Numbered from the stretch's first letter, positions 16,531 to 25,476 are shown. The stretch: DNA of 40,781 bases from Nannocystis exedens (GCA_945861885.1 CAMAVR010000030.1:1-40781), one strand, 5' to 3'. Notes: generated from the sequence alone by a model not told the origin. Made by a program: numbers and translations.

Positions 16531-17718
16531 ATGAAGGCGAGCGCGGTGCACGGGGTAGGTGAGTTGTCCGAAGAGTTATCCAGAATGTCGGATACGATGC
16601 GCGCGCAGTTAACGCGGTGCGCATTCGACGCACCTCAATTTCTCAAAAGGGCCCAAACACTCGTCGAACGACGCGAGCTCTCGCCCGACGAAAACGTGGC
16701 GCTTCGCCATGCGCGCAACGCGGTCGCCGGCAAAGTTGAAGCGGTTTTACCAGACCATTTTGCGCGGCTCCCAAAGCGAGGATCAAAAGAGGCGCGCGAA
16801 GCCGAGGCGATCGGCCTCGAAGCGATGAAGCGCGGTGAATTCGCTTTTTGCGTTCTCGCGGGGGGGATGGCAACGCGGATGGGCGGCTGCATCAAAGCGC
16901 TCGTCGAAGTGGTCGATCGCGCCACATTCTTAGCCCTTCGCCTCGCCGAAAATCAGATGTGGGCGACCAAAGTCGAGCGGCCGATTCCGCTCTGGCTAAT
17001 GACGAACGTGCTGACCGATCACGACGTGGTGGCAGCACTGATGGCGGCCAAGGCGCCGCCACACGTGCGCACATTTCTGCAGGGCCTCGCATTGAGGCTA
17101 ACGCCGGAAGGCCGTCTCTTTAGAGATGCGATGGGGGAGCCGAGCGCATACGCGACCGGACATGGTGACGTTGTCGATTCGCTAAAACGATCGGGCCTCT
17201 TGCGCGACTTTCTCGCGCGAGGGGGTAAGTACGTCACGATCACGAATTTAGACAATCTAGGGGCGACGATCGACCCGGTGATTTTGGGATCGTTCATTCA
17301 GTCGCAAGCGCCGTTGATGTTCGAAGTTGTCGACAAAGATGACGGCGATCGCGGCGGTATCCCCGTGCTCGTCGATGGCCACGTGCAGATTGTCGAAGAG
17401 TTTCGTCTGCCTAAAAGTTTTGATGCATCACGCGTCCGCGTCTTTAACACCAACACCTTTCATGTTCGCGCCGACGCGCTCGACACCGTGAAAATCGACT
17501 GGAAGTGGTGCGAAGTGTTGAAGAAGGTCGACGGATCGTCGGCGATTCAGTTCGAGAGGCTCTTGCAAGAGCTTACGGCTGTGCTCGATGGCGTTTGCGT
17601 GCACGTACCTCGCAGCGGGCTAGAAACCCGGTTCGTCCCGGTAAAAAGCGTCGAGCAGCTCGAGAATAGTCGCTCCGCAATTGCACAAATGCTCCGAGCG
17701 CGGTCGATTATTGACTAA
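16531..17718 (+). CDS. UTP-glucose-1-phosphate uridylyltransferase-like (UDPGP family)
   Basis: A 395-residue nucleotidyltransferase of the UDPGP fold (COG4284-like), joining UTP to a sugar-1-phosphate. The nucleotide-binding loop reads VLAGGMATRMGG near residue 110, matching the GGxxTRMG pattern. The PLWLMTN and DHDV motifs, NLDNLGATIDP, and FNTNTFHV follow as in UDP-glucose/UDP-N-acetylhexosamine pyrophosphorylases. I start at the ATG at 16531; upstream ATGs at 16432 and others overlap the divergent lipoprotein gene, and 16585 is a further alternative. The sugar is unclear: glucose is most likely, N-acetylhexosamine possible. It would supply activated sugars for envelope polysaccharides. 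Confidence 0.85.
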   Translation: MKASAVHGVGELSEELSRMSDTMRAQLTRCAFDAPQFLKRAQTLVERRELSPDENVALRHARNAVAGKVEAVLPDHFARLPKRGSKEAREAEAIGLEAMKRGEFAFCVLAGGMATRMGGCIKALVEVVDRATFLALRLAENQMWATKVERPIPLWLMTNVLTDHDVVAALMAAKAPPHVRTFLQGLALRLTPEGRLFRDAMGEPSAYATGHGDVVDSLKRSGLLRDFLARGGKYVTITNLDNLGATIDPVILGSFIQSQAPLMFEVVDKDDGDRGGIPVLVDGHVQIVEEFRLPKSFDASRVRVFNTNTFHVRADALDTVKIDWKWCEVLKKVDGSSAIQFERLLQELTAVLDGVCVHVPRSGLETRFVPVKSVEQLENSRSAIAQMLRARSIID

Positions 17719-17773
17719 AGTCGTGTCACAGCGCGCGCCGTTCGACGCGCCAACGGCGCTTGGGAGCTAACAC

Positions 17774-20293
17774 ATGATGATTTTCAGACGTTGGGGCATC
17801 GGCGTGACCATCGCGCTCGTTGCCGGCTCGGCGGCGCAAGATGCCGTTGCCGATGGGACCATGCCGGCGAGCGCAACAAAAGTTGTCGCGCCGGGGCGTA
17901 ACGTTGCGAGCGACGATACCGCGGAGGCGATCGCGCTCAACCCGGCCAATGTCGCCCATCTCCCCGCGTACGAATTGCGTTGGTCCGGGGCGTTTTGTTC
18001 CGCGACCGCGTTTGTCGGCTGCGGGCACGCCGTGAGCCTCGGTGTGCCGCTCCCGTTTGGCTTGGCGACCGGGTTTCGTCTCGACTACGTGCAGCCGCCG
18101 TCGCGAGCCGTCCTTCCGTTTGGCGGCGCCGATTACACGTGGCTTACCTGGGCGCTCGCCTACAAGGTCAACTCCGAATGGGCATTCGGCGGAAGTTTGA
18201 GCGGTTCGTTTTCGGAACGCGCGGCGACAAATCGCCTTCTCGCCGTCGACCTCGCGGGTAGCTACAGGCCAATTCCGCAGCTTGGGTTCGCCGTAGTTGC
18301 GAGAGCGATCAACGCGCCGCGTTCGGGTCGCGTGCCGCCGGCGGGCGTTGAGGTGCTCGATCGCAGCGCTGTTTTGTCGATGGCGTATCGCCCGCTAGGC
18401 GACCGTCGTGTCGAGGTCGGTCTCGAAGGGCGCTACATGGCCGGCGCAAACACGGTGCTGCCGAGAGCCACGTTCGGCGTTGATGTGCCGAGGGTCGGTC
18501 GCGTGCGCGCCGATGTCGAGATGGTCGATCCGTTTGACAACGGCCAGCGAGGGGTTGCAGCAAGCGCCGGGCTCGAAATCGCGTTCGACCGATTCACAGG
18601 CGGCGGCGGCATCATGGCGGGCAGCGGGCTCGGCGGAAAAAACTTTGGCGGTTTCGCCACCGCATCGATTTCAGGCTACAAAACGCCAGGAATTCCCGAT
18701 CCGTCGCACGCGGTGTCGATCCGCATCGAAAATACGCCGGGCAATCGCGGCCACTACGCGCTCCTTCGCAAGTTGTGGAAGGTTGCGAAAGATCCGCACA
18801 TCAAAGCGGTAACGCTCATTCTTCGCGCCGAACCGGCGACATCGTACGCGCACGCCGAAGAGGTCGTCGATGCGATGCGGCTGATTCGCTCGAAGGGGAA
18901 AAAAGTGATTTGCAGCCTCGAAGCGAACGAGGCACGCTCGCTTTATGTGTGCGCGAACGCCGACCGCACAGTCATGTCGCCGGCCGGCGGGCTCCGGTAC
19001 GCCGGGCTAAAATCGCAGTACATGTATTTTGGGGCGATGCTCTCGAAGGTCGGCATTCGCGCTGAGATTTTCCGCATCGGTGCGCACAAATCGGCGCCGG
19101 AGCAGTTTACCAACGACCGCGCGTCCGATGTGGCGCGCGCCGATCACGAAGAGATGCTTCGCGAGATCGAATCGGAGTTTGTGCGCGACGTTGCGGCGGG
19201 TCGTCACCTGACCGAATCGCAAGTGCGCATCGCAAGCGCGCGCGGCCCTTTTATGGCGAGTGAAGCGCGAGAGGCCGGTTTCATTGACGGCTACGCCTAC
19301 GATGACGAGCTCGAAAAAGTGACGCGCGAAGTGGTCGGAAGTTCTGTTCGTTACCGAGCGTTCGAGTGGGACGATGTCGCGCCGAAGAGTTTTGAGGGTC
19401 ACAGGCCGAAAGTCGCCGTCGTCTATGTCGATGGCGACATGATCGACGGGCGCTCACGCACGATTCCGATCCTCGGAAATAGACTTGTAGGGTCGTACAC
19501 GATCGAAGAGACGCTCAAGGCGCTTCGCGAAGATTCAAGCGTCAAAAGCGTTGTTCTTCGTCTCGAAACGCCGGGCGGTTCGTCGATGGCGGCCGATGTC
19601 ATCTGGCGCGAAGTGCGCCTGCTGTCCGAGAAAAAGCCGGTGATTGCGTCGATGGGGTCGGTCGCAGCGAGCGCCGGCTACTACATCGCGACCGGTGCCC
19701 CGACGATCATGGCGTCACCTCTGACGGTGACAGGTTCAATCGGAATTTTTTACGGCAAAGCCGATGTGTCGGCACTGCTGCACAAAGTCGGCGTCAACGT
19801 CGAGACATACAAGACGGCCCCGCGCGCCGATGCCGAGTCGTTCTATCGTCCGTACACCGAGGATGAGCGGGTCGAGCTGAAGCACAAAGTTGAGCAGTTT
19901 TACGACATATTTTTGGACCGCGTTTCGATCGGCCGGCACATGACCAAAGAGGCGGTAAACGCCGTCGGCCAGGGGAAAGTGTGGCTTGGAAGCCAGGCGC
20001 TCCAGCACCGCCTCATCGACAAAATGGGCGGATTTCGGCAGGCGATCGACGCGGCTCGCCAGGCAGCGCAGCTAAACGAAGATGCGATCGTCGTGGAATA
20101 CCCGTCGGCCGAACCGACGTTCGTCGAAAAAGCGCTAAAAATAGCCGGAATTGGGCAATCAGGCGAAGTCATCGCGCTTCCAGCCCAGCTGCGAGACGCG
20201 GCAAGAGCCGTAGCCCCCTTCGCGATTTATGACGGAGACACACCGCTAGCACGCCTAGAAGCAGTCCCTGTGGAGCCCGAGCCCCGCGATTAG
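17774..20293 (+). CDS. sppA: Signal peptide peptidase SppA fused to an N-terminal outer-membrane-like domain
   Basis: An 839-residue protein. The signal peptide is about residues 1-27 (ends AVADG). Residues about 40-300 are Gly-rich alternating strands (ALNPANVAHLPAYELRW, GVPLPFGLATGFRLDYV) resembling a FadL/PorV-type outer-membrane barrel. Residues about 312-835 are two tandem SppA-type ClpP-fold repeats. The catalytic dyad is visible: Lys439 in GAHKSAPEQF and Ser633 in MGSVAASAGYYIA, followed by VTGSIGIF. Classical E. coli SppA is an inner-membrane protein of about 618 residues that degrades cleaved signal peptides. The barrel-like module suggests an envelope location and other substrates, although that is inference. 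It stands alone between a nucleotidyltransferase gene and a tRNA. Confidence 0.9.
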   Translation: MMIFRRWGIGVTIALVAGSAAQDAVADGTMPASATKVVAPGRNVASDDTAEAIALNPANVAHLPAYELRWSGAFCSATAFVGCGHAVSLGVPLPFGLATGFRLDYVQPPSRAVLPFGGADYTWLTWALAYKVNSEWAFGGSLSGSFSERAATNRLLAVDLAGSYRPIPQLGFAVVARAINAPRSGRVPPAGVEVLDRSAVLSMAYRPLGDRRVEVGLEGRYMAGANTVLPRATFGVDVPRVGRVRADVEMVDPFDNGQRGVAASAGLEIAFDRFTGGGGIMAGSGLGGKNFGGFATASISGYKTPGIPDPSHAVSIRIENTPGNRGHYALLRKLWKVAKDPHIKAVTLILRAEPATSYAHAEEVVDAMRLIRSKGKKVICSLEANEARSLYVCANADRTVMSPAGGLRYAGLKSQYMYFGAMLSKVGIRAEIFRIGAHKSAPEQFTNDRASDVARADHEEMLREIESEFVRDVAAGRHLTESQVRIASARGPFMASEAREAGFIDGYAYDDELEKVTREVVGSSVRYRAFEWDDVAPKSFEGHRPKVAVVYVDGDMIDGRSRTIPILGNRLVGSYTIEETLKALREDSSVKSVVLRLETPGGSSMAADVIWREVRLLSEKKPVIASMGSVAASAGYYIATGAPTIMASPLTVTGSIGIFYGKADVSALLHKVGVNVETYKTAPRADAESFYRPYTEDERVELKHKVEQFYDIFLDRVSIGRHMTKEAVNAVGQGKVWLGSQALQHRLIDKMGGFRQAIDAARQAAQLNEDAIVVEYPSAEPTFVEKALKIAGIGQSGEVIALPAQLRDAARAVAPFAIYDGDTPLARLEAVPVEPEPRD

Positions 20294-20331
20294 GCACCCG
20301 CTGGATTCGGTGCATCGAAATCTGCGGAAAC

Positions 20332-20365
20332 CCGTCCCGCAAATTTCCGTGCATCCGCGGGACGG
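20332..20365 (+). terminator. Hairpin downstream of sppA, possible terminator
   Basis: A perfect 9-base inverted repeat (CCGTCCCGC at 20332-20340, GCGGGACGG at 20357-20365) with a 16-base loop lies 39 bases after the sppA stop. It is followed by only a short run (CTTTCC), so intrinsic termination would be weak. Together with the next palindrome it probably ends or insulates the sppA transcript before the tRNA gene. Confidence 0.45.
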
Positions 20366-20368
20366 CTT

Positions 20369-20403
20369 TCCGTAGGGCGGGGGACGAGCCCCCGCCCTAC
20401 GGA
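20369..20403. repeat. 15-base-stem perfect palindrome
   Basis: TCCGTAGGGCGGGGG at 20369-20383 pairs perfectly with 20389-20403, with a 5-base loop ACGAG. It starts three bases after the preceding hairpin. The GTAGGGCGGGG.../...CCCCGCCCTAC form resembles intergenic palindromic repeats dispersed in many GC-rich genomes; no second copy is seen in this window. It differs in sequence from the CCCTCACCC/CCCTCTCCC family. Confidence 0.7.
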
Positions 20404-20494
20404 CGATCCGTCGAATTTGATACGGAGGGCGTCGTTCGGCGCACCGATCGCCTTGAATTCTCGCGGCAATCGCGTAAACCTCCCAGCTCCTCAC

Positions 20495-20565
20495 TCCGGC
20501 GTCGTCTAACGGCAGGACACGAGATTTTGATTCTTGTTATCGGGGTTCGAATCCCTGCGCCGGAA
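20495..20565 (+). tRNA. trnQ: tRNA-Gln (UUG)
   Basis: It folds as a complete cloverleaf. The acceptor stem TCCGGCG (20495-20501) pairs with CGCCGGA (20558-20564), with A at the discriminator position. The D arm has GTC/GAC and the AACGGCA loop usual for tRNA-Gln. The anticodon stem CGAGA/TCTTG surrounds loop TTTTGAT, with anticodon TTG at 20527-20529. The variable loop has 4 bases, and the T arm has loop TTCGAAT (20546-20552). CCA is not encoded. The stop codon of the convergent PP2C gene begins 3 bases after the tRNA. Confidence 0.95.
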
Positions 20566-20568
20566 CAG

Positions 20569-21342
20569 CTAAGCAACCCACCTTGCTAGGACCACTGTGA
20601 TGTTGTCTGGGCCTCCGTTTTCGTTGGCCCGTAAGATCAGCTTGGCTGCTGCTGATTGTAGGTCTGGGGTGCTTCTTAGCAACTGTAGGATCTCTTCGTC
20701 GCTGACTGCTCCTGATAGGCCGTCTGAGCAGATTAGGTAGATGTCTCGCTCCCTGGGGTGCTCGAAGCGGGTGTCTACTTTTACGGTGTCTTTCATCCCT
20801 AGGGCTCGCACTATTACGTTTTTGTGCGGGAAATTGGCTATTTCTTCGGGCGACAGCCGCTTCATTTTTACGTAGTCGTTTAGCAGCGAATGGTCGTCGG
20901 TTAGCAGCTCGATTTGGGCGTCGCGGATTCTGTAGACTCTTGAGTCGCCTACGTGAGCTATGTAGACGCCGTCTTCTACGGCGAACAGGGAGGCGATTGT
21001 CGTCCCCATCCCGCGCTGGCGCGGATCTCGCTGTGCGCTCTCGTAGATGCGAAGATTGGCTAGTTTTATGCCGGTGACTAGCCGATTTTCTTCGTACCCC
21101 TTTGAGCGATCCATCTTGTATGGCCAGGTGCGATCTGGGTCGTTCGCGGTGCTGTGAAAAAACTCGCGCATCGACTCGACTGCCATCTTGCTCGCAACCT
21201 CCCCTGAGGCGTGTCCCCCCATTCCGTCAGCAACGATGTACAGACCGCTCTCTTCGATGATCGAGAAGTTGTCTTCGTTGTGTGTTCGCTTCATGCCGAC
21301 GTTCGTCTCGCCGGCGACTTCAATTCGGAGTAGTGCTCCCAC
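20569..21342 (-). CDS. PP2C-family Ser/Thr protein phosphatase (PppA/Stp type)
   Basis: A 257-residue cytosolic PPM phosphatase that reverses Hanks-type kinase phosphorylation. All metal-binding motifs are present in order: THNEDNF (near residue 22), VADGMGGHASGE (near 37), HVGDSRVYRIR, LICSDGLSGAVSDEEI, and GGPDNITVVLA near the end. There is no membrane segment or extra sensory domain. Base composition looks lower in GC than its neighbours (31-33 of 60 in three sampled blocks, against 37-40 of 60 in argC), with more A/T-ending codons. It abuts a tRNA gene, a frequent site of integration. A Ser/Thr kinase gene lies about 10 kb away, but there is no direct operon link. Confidence 0.93.
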   Translation of the reverse strand: MGALLRIEVAGETNVGMKRTHNEDNFSIIEESGLYIVADGMGGHASGEVASKMAVESMREFFHSTANDPDRTWPYKMDRSKGYEENRLVTGIKLANLRIYESAQRDPRQRGMGTTIASLFAVEDGVYIAHVGDSRVYRIRDAQIELLTDDHSLLNDYVKMKRLSPEEIANFPHKNVIVRALGMKDTVKVDTRFEHPRERDIYLICSDGLSGAVSDEEILQLLRSTPDLQSAAAKLILRANENGGPDNITVVLARWVA

Positions 21343-21484
21343 GGCTCACCTGTGGAGGGGATCGTCAGTCGTGGGGGCGGCGGTGTCAACTGCTGATGAA
21401 TTTATTGGTGTTTGCCACGCGAATGCATCACACCTGGATAGTTATGTTTAACCGATCAGCTTATGTCGTTCCTATCTCCGCCCG
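21343..21484. promoter_or_regulatory. Divergent intergenic region between PP2C and argC
   Basis: A relatively AT-rich 142-base gap must hold the argC operon promoter and the PP2C promoter. TGATGAATTTATTG near 21391 loosely resembles half of an arginine-repressor box. I see no complete palindromic ARG box and no convincing -35/-10 pair, so only the location is claimed. Confidence 0.3.
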
Positions 21485-22522
21485 ATGAAGCGATTGCGCG
21501 TCGGTATTGTTGGCGCGTCCGGCTACGCCGGCGCCACCCTGGCTTCGCTAATCGCTGGCCACAGCGGCTGTGAGCTCGTCTTTTGCACGTCGACGCGCCG
21601 CGTAGGAGAGCCTGTTTTTCCCGAAGATCGCGGCAATCGGCTCTGTTTCGAGTCGAACGACGCTGCCGAGAAGCTCGCGCACGGTTGCGATTTTGTCTTT
21701 TTGGCAGCCGGCGCCGACGTCGCGGCAAATCTCGCCCCTCGCATTTTAGAGGCGGGAGCGCGCGTCATCGACCTCTCTGGCGGCTTTCGCCTTCGCGAGC
21801 CATCGATGTATCCCCAGTGGTATCGATTCGCCCACGCGTCGCCTCAGCTGCTTGCCGAGGCCCACTACGGTCTGCCAGAGCTCTTCGGAGCGCCGCCGCC
21901 GTCCACCCGACTCATCGCCAACCCCGGGTGTTATCCGACGGCGTCGCTTCTTGCGCTCGCGCCGCTGCTCCGTGAGCGGCTCATCGAGAGCCGTGGAATC
22001 GTCATCGACGCAAAATCAGGGGTGACAGGAGCCGGCCGCCAGGCGAACGAAGATTTTTCGTTTTCCGAAGTCGCAGGCGATCTGCGCCCATACAAGCTTT
22101 TACGGCATCAGCACACTCCGGAAATCGAGACGATGTTGTCGAGATTTTCTCCCGCGGACGAGAGTGCCAAGATCACCTTTACGCCGCACCTTCTGCCGAT
22201 TCGGCGAGGGCTCTTGGCAACTTGCTACGCTAGACCGCGCCCCGGCACGACTGCGGCGCGGGTGACCGAGTGCCTCGCGGACGCCTACGCGTCGAGCAAT
22301 TTTGTCCGCGCTGTCGACCCCGCACAGGTCACAATCAAATCGGTCGCCGGGACGAACGCCGCGACCGTCGGCGCGACGGCGAACGATGACATTGTGATCG
22401 TAGCATCGGCCATCGACAATCTTTTGAAAGGGGCTGCCGGTCAGGCGGTCCAGAATTTTAATCTTATTTGTGGTTTCGACGAGCGCGAAGCTCTTCGAAA
22501 CCTGCATCGGATGGCGCCATGA
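21485..22522 (+). CDS. argC: N-acetyl-gamma-glutamyl-phosphate reductase
   Basis: A 345-residue NADPH-dependent enzyme that reduces N-acetylglutamyl phosphate to the semialdehyde, the third step of arginine synthesis. The dinucleotide-binding start GIVGASGYAGATL is at residues 7-19. The catalytic Cys lies in ANPGCYPTASLLA. HYGLPELFG, KSGVTGAGR and HQHTPEIE are family motifs. It is first in a tight operon; its stop overlaps the argJ start by ATGA (22519-22522). Confidence 0.97.
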   Translation: MKRLRVGIVGASGYAGATLASLIAGHSGCELVFCTSTRRVGEPVFPEDRGNRLCFESNDAAEKLAHGCDFVFLAAGADVAANLAPRILEAGARVIDLSGGFRLREPSMYPQWYRFAHASPQLLAEAHYGLPELFGAPPPSTRLIANPGCYPTASLLALAPLLRERLIESRGIVIDAKSGVTGAGRQANEDFSFSEVAGDLRPYKLLRHQHTPEIETMLSRFSPADESAKITFTPHLLPIRRGLLATCYARPRPGTTAARVTECLADAYASSNFVRAVDPAQVTIKSVAGTNAATVGATANDDIVIVASAIDNLLKGAAGQAVQNFNLICGFDEREALRNLHRMAP

Positions 22523-24252
22523 TTGTACCGATAGGTTTTTCGTTCGCAGGCTACAACGCAGGCATCAAAGCAGTGCGGCGCGACATGGCGCTCATTGTGA
22601 GTGACGTTCCATGCGTCGGCGCCGGCTGTTTTACGACGAACAAAACGCGAGCTGCTGCGGTTGAAGATGCCGCCGCTCGCATGCCTATGCGCGGCGCCCG
22701 CGCCATCGTGGTGAACAGCGGAAACGCCAACGCGCTCACTGGTCCACGCGGTGCGATCGACGTAGCGCATGTGCACAACGCTTTTGCGCGCGAGCTTGGC
22801 GTCGCTCCAGACAGCGTATTTTCAGCGTCGACAGGAGTGATCGGCGTGCCGCTTCCGGTATCGAAATTGGTCGAAGCGGCCGGCCCGATGCGCGCGCTTC
22901 TGACGCCAAAAATCGAGAGCGCCGCCGAGGCGATTTTAACCACCGACACGCGCGTGAAGCTCTCGAGCCGCGTCGTTCGCATCGGCGACCACAATGTAAC
23001 GATCGCCGCGTTCGCAAAGGGCTCCGGGATGATCGCGCCGTCGCTTGCGACGATGCTCGCGTTTATTTTGACCGACGCGGTGATCGAACCGAAACCGCTG
23101 CAGGCAATTTTGAGCGCGGCGTGTGACGCGACGTTCAACAACCTCACTGTCGACAACGACATGAGCACAAACGACGCCGTGTTCGCGCTCGCAAACGGCC
23201 TCGCCAGAAACCCAGAAATACGCGAAAATTCGGCCGAATATTGCGCTTTTTTGGACGCCATGACATCGATCTGCACCGACCTCGCAAAAGCAATTGCGGA
23301 GGATGGCGAAGGGGCGACAAAATTTGTCGAAGTGACCGTCAAAGGGGCCGAATCGCTCGAAATGGCGCGCGATCTCGCAAAGTCGATCGCCGGGTCGAGC
23401 CTCGTGAAAGCGGCGATTTTTGGCGCCGATCCTAATTGGGGGCGGATCATGTCGACCGTTGGAGCCCGCGCGGCGACGAATCGATATCCACTCGACGTGT
23501 CGCGCTGCTCGGTAGAAATTCAGGCGGCCACCGTGTTCAAAGGCGGGCTGCCGGTGCCGATCGAGGGGACAGGGCTTCGCGCGAAAATGCGTGAGCCGCA
23601 AATTAGCGTTGGGGTCGACCTCGGCGAGGGCGCATACGAGGCGACGGCGTGGGGGTGCGACTTGTCGTACGACTACGTGAAGATCAACGCCGACTACACA
23701 TCGCTCACGGCGGCGTCTCCTGACGGGACGGTCACGAAAGACGATCGCCTCACGAACTACAGCCCGAGTTTCAAGCGAACGCTTCTTGTCGAAGCGCTCT
23801 CGTACATCGAGCGTTTTAAGGGGATGCGAGCGGTCGTCAAAAACGCGTCGATCGCGGGGCAAAAAGAGTCGCTTCGCGCCAGTTTCGCGACCGACGTCGA
23901 CCTCCTCCAGTCGGCCGGCCTTGTTCCGACTGTGGTCGAAGATGAAGCGGAGCTTGGGGCGACGGCCGATTCAATTGCCATTGCGCTCAAAGCGCACAAG
24001 CTCATCTACTTGGTCGACGCGCCCGGCTTCACCGAAGAGGGCGAGCTCGTCTCGGAGATGCGAGCCGCGACACTCCGCGAGAAACTTGGCGGCGGCGCTC
24101 TCCAAGGGGCGATGGCGCAGGTCGGCACAAATGTGCTTCGCGCGATCGACGGAGGGGTTGCGAGCGTTCACATTATTGACGGGCGGATGCCTCATGGCCT
24201 CATCGCCGAACTCTTTACCGACACCGGCGTCGGAACACTCATCACAAAGTAG
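22519..24252 (+). CDS. argJ: ArgJ fused to a truncated acetylglutamate-kinase-like domain
   Basis: A 577-residue fusion. Residues 1 to about 395 are ArgJ (ornithine acetyltransferase, often also N-acetylglutamate synthase), complete through the family ending WGCDLSYDYVKINADYT. The autocleavage motif is KGSGMIAPSLATML, with nucleophile Thr178. Residues about 417-577 resemble acetylglutamate kinase (ArgB). The N-terminal helix region EALSYIERFKG leads to VVK (Lys441). A jump follows, omitting about 120 residues of the usual enzyme including HGGGP and the acetylglutamate-binding region. The C-terminal part then runs GATADSIAIALKAHKLIYLVD to VHIIDGRMPHG and ELFTDTGVGTLI. Gln534 stands where catalytic Lys is expected in GGMIxK. 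The ATG at 22519 overlaps the argC stop; an upstream in-frame start at 22468 is unlikely. Confidence 0.9.
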   Translation: MIVPIGFSFAGYNAGIKAVRRDMALIVSDVPCVGAGCFTTNKTRAAAVEDAAARMPMRGARAIVVNSGNANALTGPRGAIDVAHVHNAFARELGVAPDSVFSASTGVIGVPLPVSKLVEAAGPMRALLTPKIESAAEAILTTDTRVKLSSRVVRIGDHNVTIAAFAKGSGMIAPSLATMLAFILTDAVIEPKPLQAILSAACDATFNNLTVDNDMSTNDAVFALANGLARNPEIRENSAEYCAFLDAMTSICTDLAKAIAEDGEGATKFVEVTVKGAESLEMARDLAKSIAGSSLVKAAIFGADPNWGRIMSTVGARAATNRYPLDVSRCSVEIQAATVFKGGLPVPIEGTGLRAKMREPQISVGVDLGEGAYEATAWGCDLSYDYVKINADYTSLTAASPDGTVTKDDRLTNYSPSFKRTLLVEALSYIERFKGMRAVVKNASIAGQKESLRASFATDVDLLQSAGLVPTVVEDEAELGATADSIAIALKAHKLIYLVDAPGFTEEGELVSEMRAATLREKLGGGALQGAMAQVGTNVLRAIDGGVASVHIIDGRMPHGLIAELFTDTGVGTLITK

Positions 24253-24276
24253 CAGTTGGGCTTGAAAGGGAAGCAA

Positions 24277-25476
24277 ATGGAAAAGGTCGTTCTCGCGTAT
24301 TCGGGTGGGCTTGATACATCGGTGCTCGTTCGTATTTTGCGCGAAGAATACAAGCTCGCGGTGATCGCAGTGCACGTCGATGTCGGCGAAGCGCGATCAA
24401 AGAGTGAGCTTCAACGCAAAGCTGAAAAAGCCGGTGCGGCAGGGTTCGAGTTTGTCGAAGCGCAAGATGAATACGTGAGCGACTATTGCTTCACGGCGCT
24501 CCAAGCGAACGCGCTTTACGAGGGGATTTATCCGCTCAACGCCGCGCTCTCACGCGCGCTGATCGCGAAGCATCTCGTGGCTGTCGCGCGCAAACACGGC
24601 GCGACGCATATCGCTCACGGCTCGACCGGCAAAGGCAACGATCAGGTCCGTTTCGATCTCAGCTCGCGAGCACTCGCCCCCGAGCTCACAATTTTGGCGC
24701 CGCAGCGCGAGCGCAACATCACGCGCGACGCGGCGATGGAATACGCAAAAACATGGGGGATCGAAGTCCCAGCGACTGCAAAAAAGCCGTGGTCAATCGA
24801 CGAAAATGTCTGGGGGCGCAGCATCGAAGGAGGGCAGCTCGAAGACCCGAATCAAGAGCCGCCGGAAGATTGCTACGCGTGGACAAAAGGCGAAACCACA
24901 TCGCGCGCCGATGCGACGCTCGTGCAGATCGCGTTCGAAGCGGGACGCCCCGTCGCGATGAACGGCGAAGCGCTCTCTCCGCTCGACTTGGTAAAGCGTC
25001 TAAACGCCGTTGCGGGCGATGCCGGTGTCGGCCGCATCGATTTGATTGAAAATCGCGTCGTCGGGATCAAGAGCCGGGAAGTGTACGAAGCGCCGGCTGC
25101 GCTTGTGCTGATTCAGGCGCGTCGCGAGCTTGAGCGATTGACCACCATCGGCGACGTGACGCATCTAAAAGCCGACCTCGACGCCGCCTACGCGCGCCTC
25201 GTTTACGAAGGGCGTTGGTATTCACCGCTACGCGAATCGCTCGATGCGTTCAACGAATCGGTCGCCAAGACAGTCACCGGTACGGTGACAATGAAGCTCC
25301 ACAAAGGCGCCATTCGCATCATCGGGCGAAGCGCAGAGAAGGGGCTCTACAACCACAAAAAAGCGACGTACGGCGAGGGCGATACGTTCAACCATCGCGC
25401 GGCGGAAGGCTTTATCGAGCTCGTCGGGATGCAGCTTGTCGAGTTCCGCCGTCAGCATCCGGTAGGCGAAAAATGA
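24277..25476 (+). CDS. argG: Argininosuccinate synthase
   Basis: A 399-residue enzyme that condenses citrulline and aspartate using ATP. It begins MEKVVLAYSGGLDTSVLVRI with the PP-loop SGGLDTS. HGSTGKGNDQVRFD, the PWSIDENVWGRSIEGG stretch and YNHKKATYGEGDTF are diagnostic. The ATG at 24277 is chosen over TTG at 24256 because AAAGGGAAG lies just upstream and the family starts there. It follows argJ by 24 bases and overlaps argH by ATGA. Confidence 0.97.
   Translation: MEKVVLAYSGGLDTSVLVRILREEYKLAVIAVHVDVGEARSKSELQRKAEKAGAAGFEFVEAQDEYVSDYCFTALQANALYEGIYPLNAALSRALIAKHLVAVARKHGATHIAHGSTGKGNDQVRFDLSSRALAPELTILAPQRERNITRDAAMEYAKTWGIEVPATAKKPWSIDENVWGRSIEGGQLEDPNQEPPEDCYAWTKGETTSRADATLVQIAFEAGRPVAMNGEALSPLDLVKRLNAVAGDAGVGRIDLIENRVVGIKSREVYEAPAALVLIQARRELERLTTIGDVTHLKADLDAAYARLVYEGRWYSPLRESLDAFNESVAKTVTGTVTMKLHKGAIRIIGRSAEKGLYNHKKATYGEGDTFNHRAAEGFIELVGMQLVEFRRQHPVGEK

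Noticed and set aside
22551..23450. 299-residue minus-strand open frame across argJ
   Set aside because: It is antisense to a clearly conserved enzyme; long antisense frames are expected in GC-rich coding DNA.
23767..24252. Functional argB as a separate gene
   Set aside because: It is in frame with argJ without a stop or start signal, lacks about 120 central residues and lacks a catalytic Lys.
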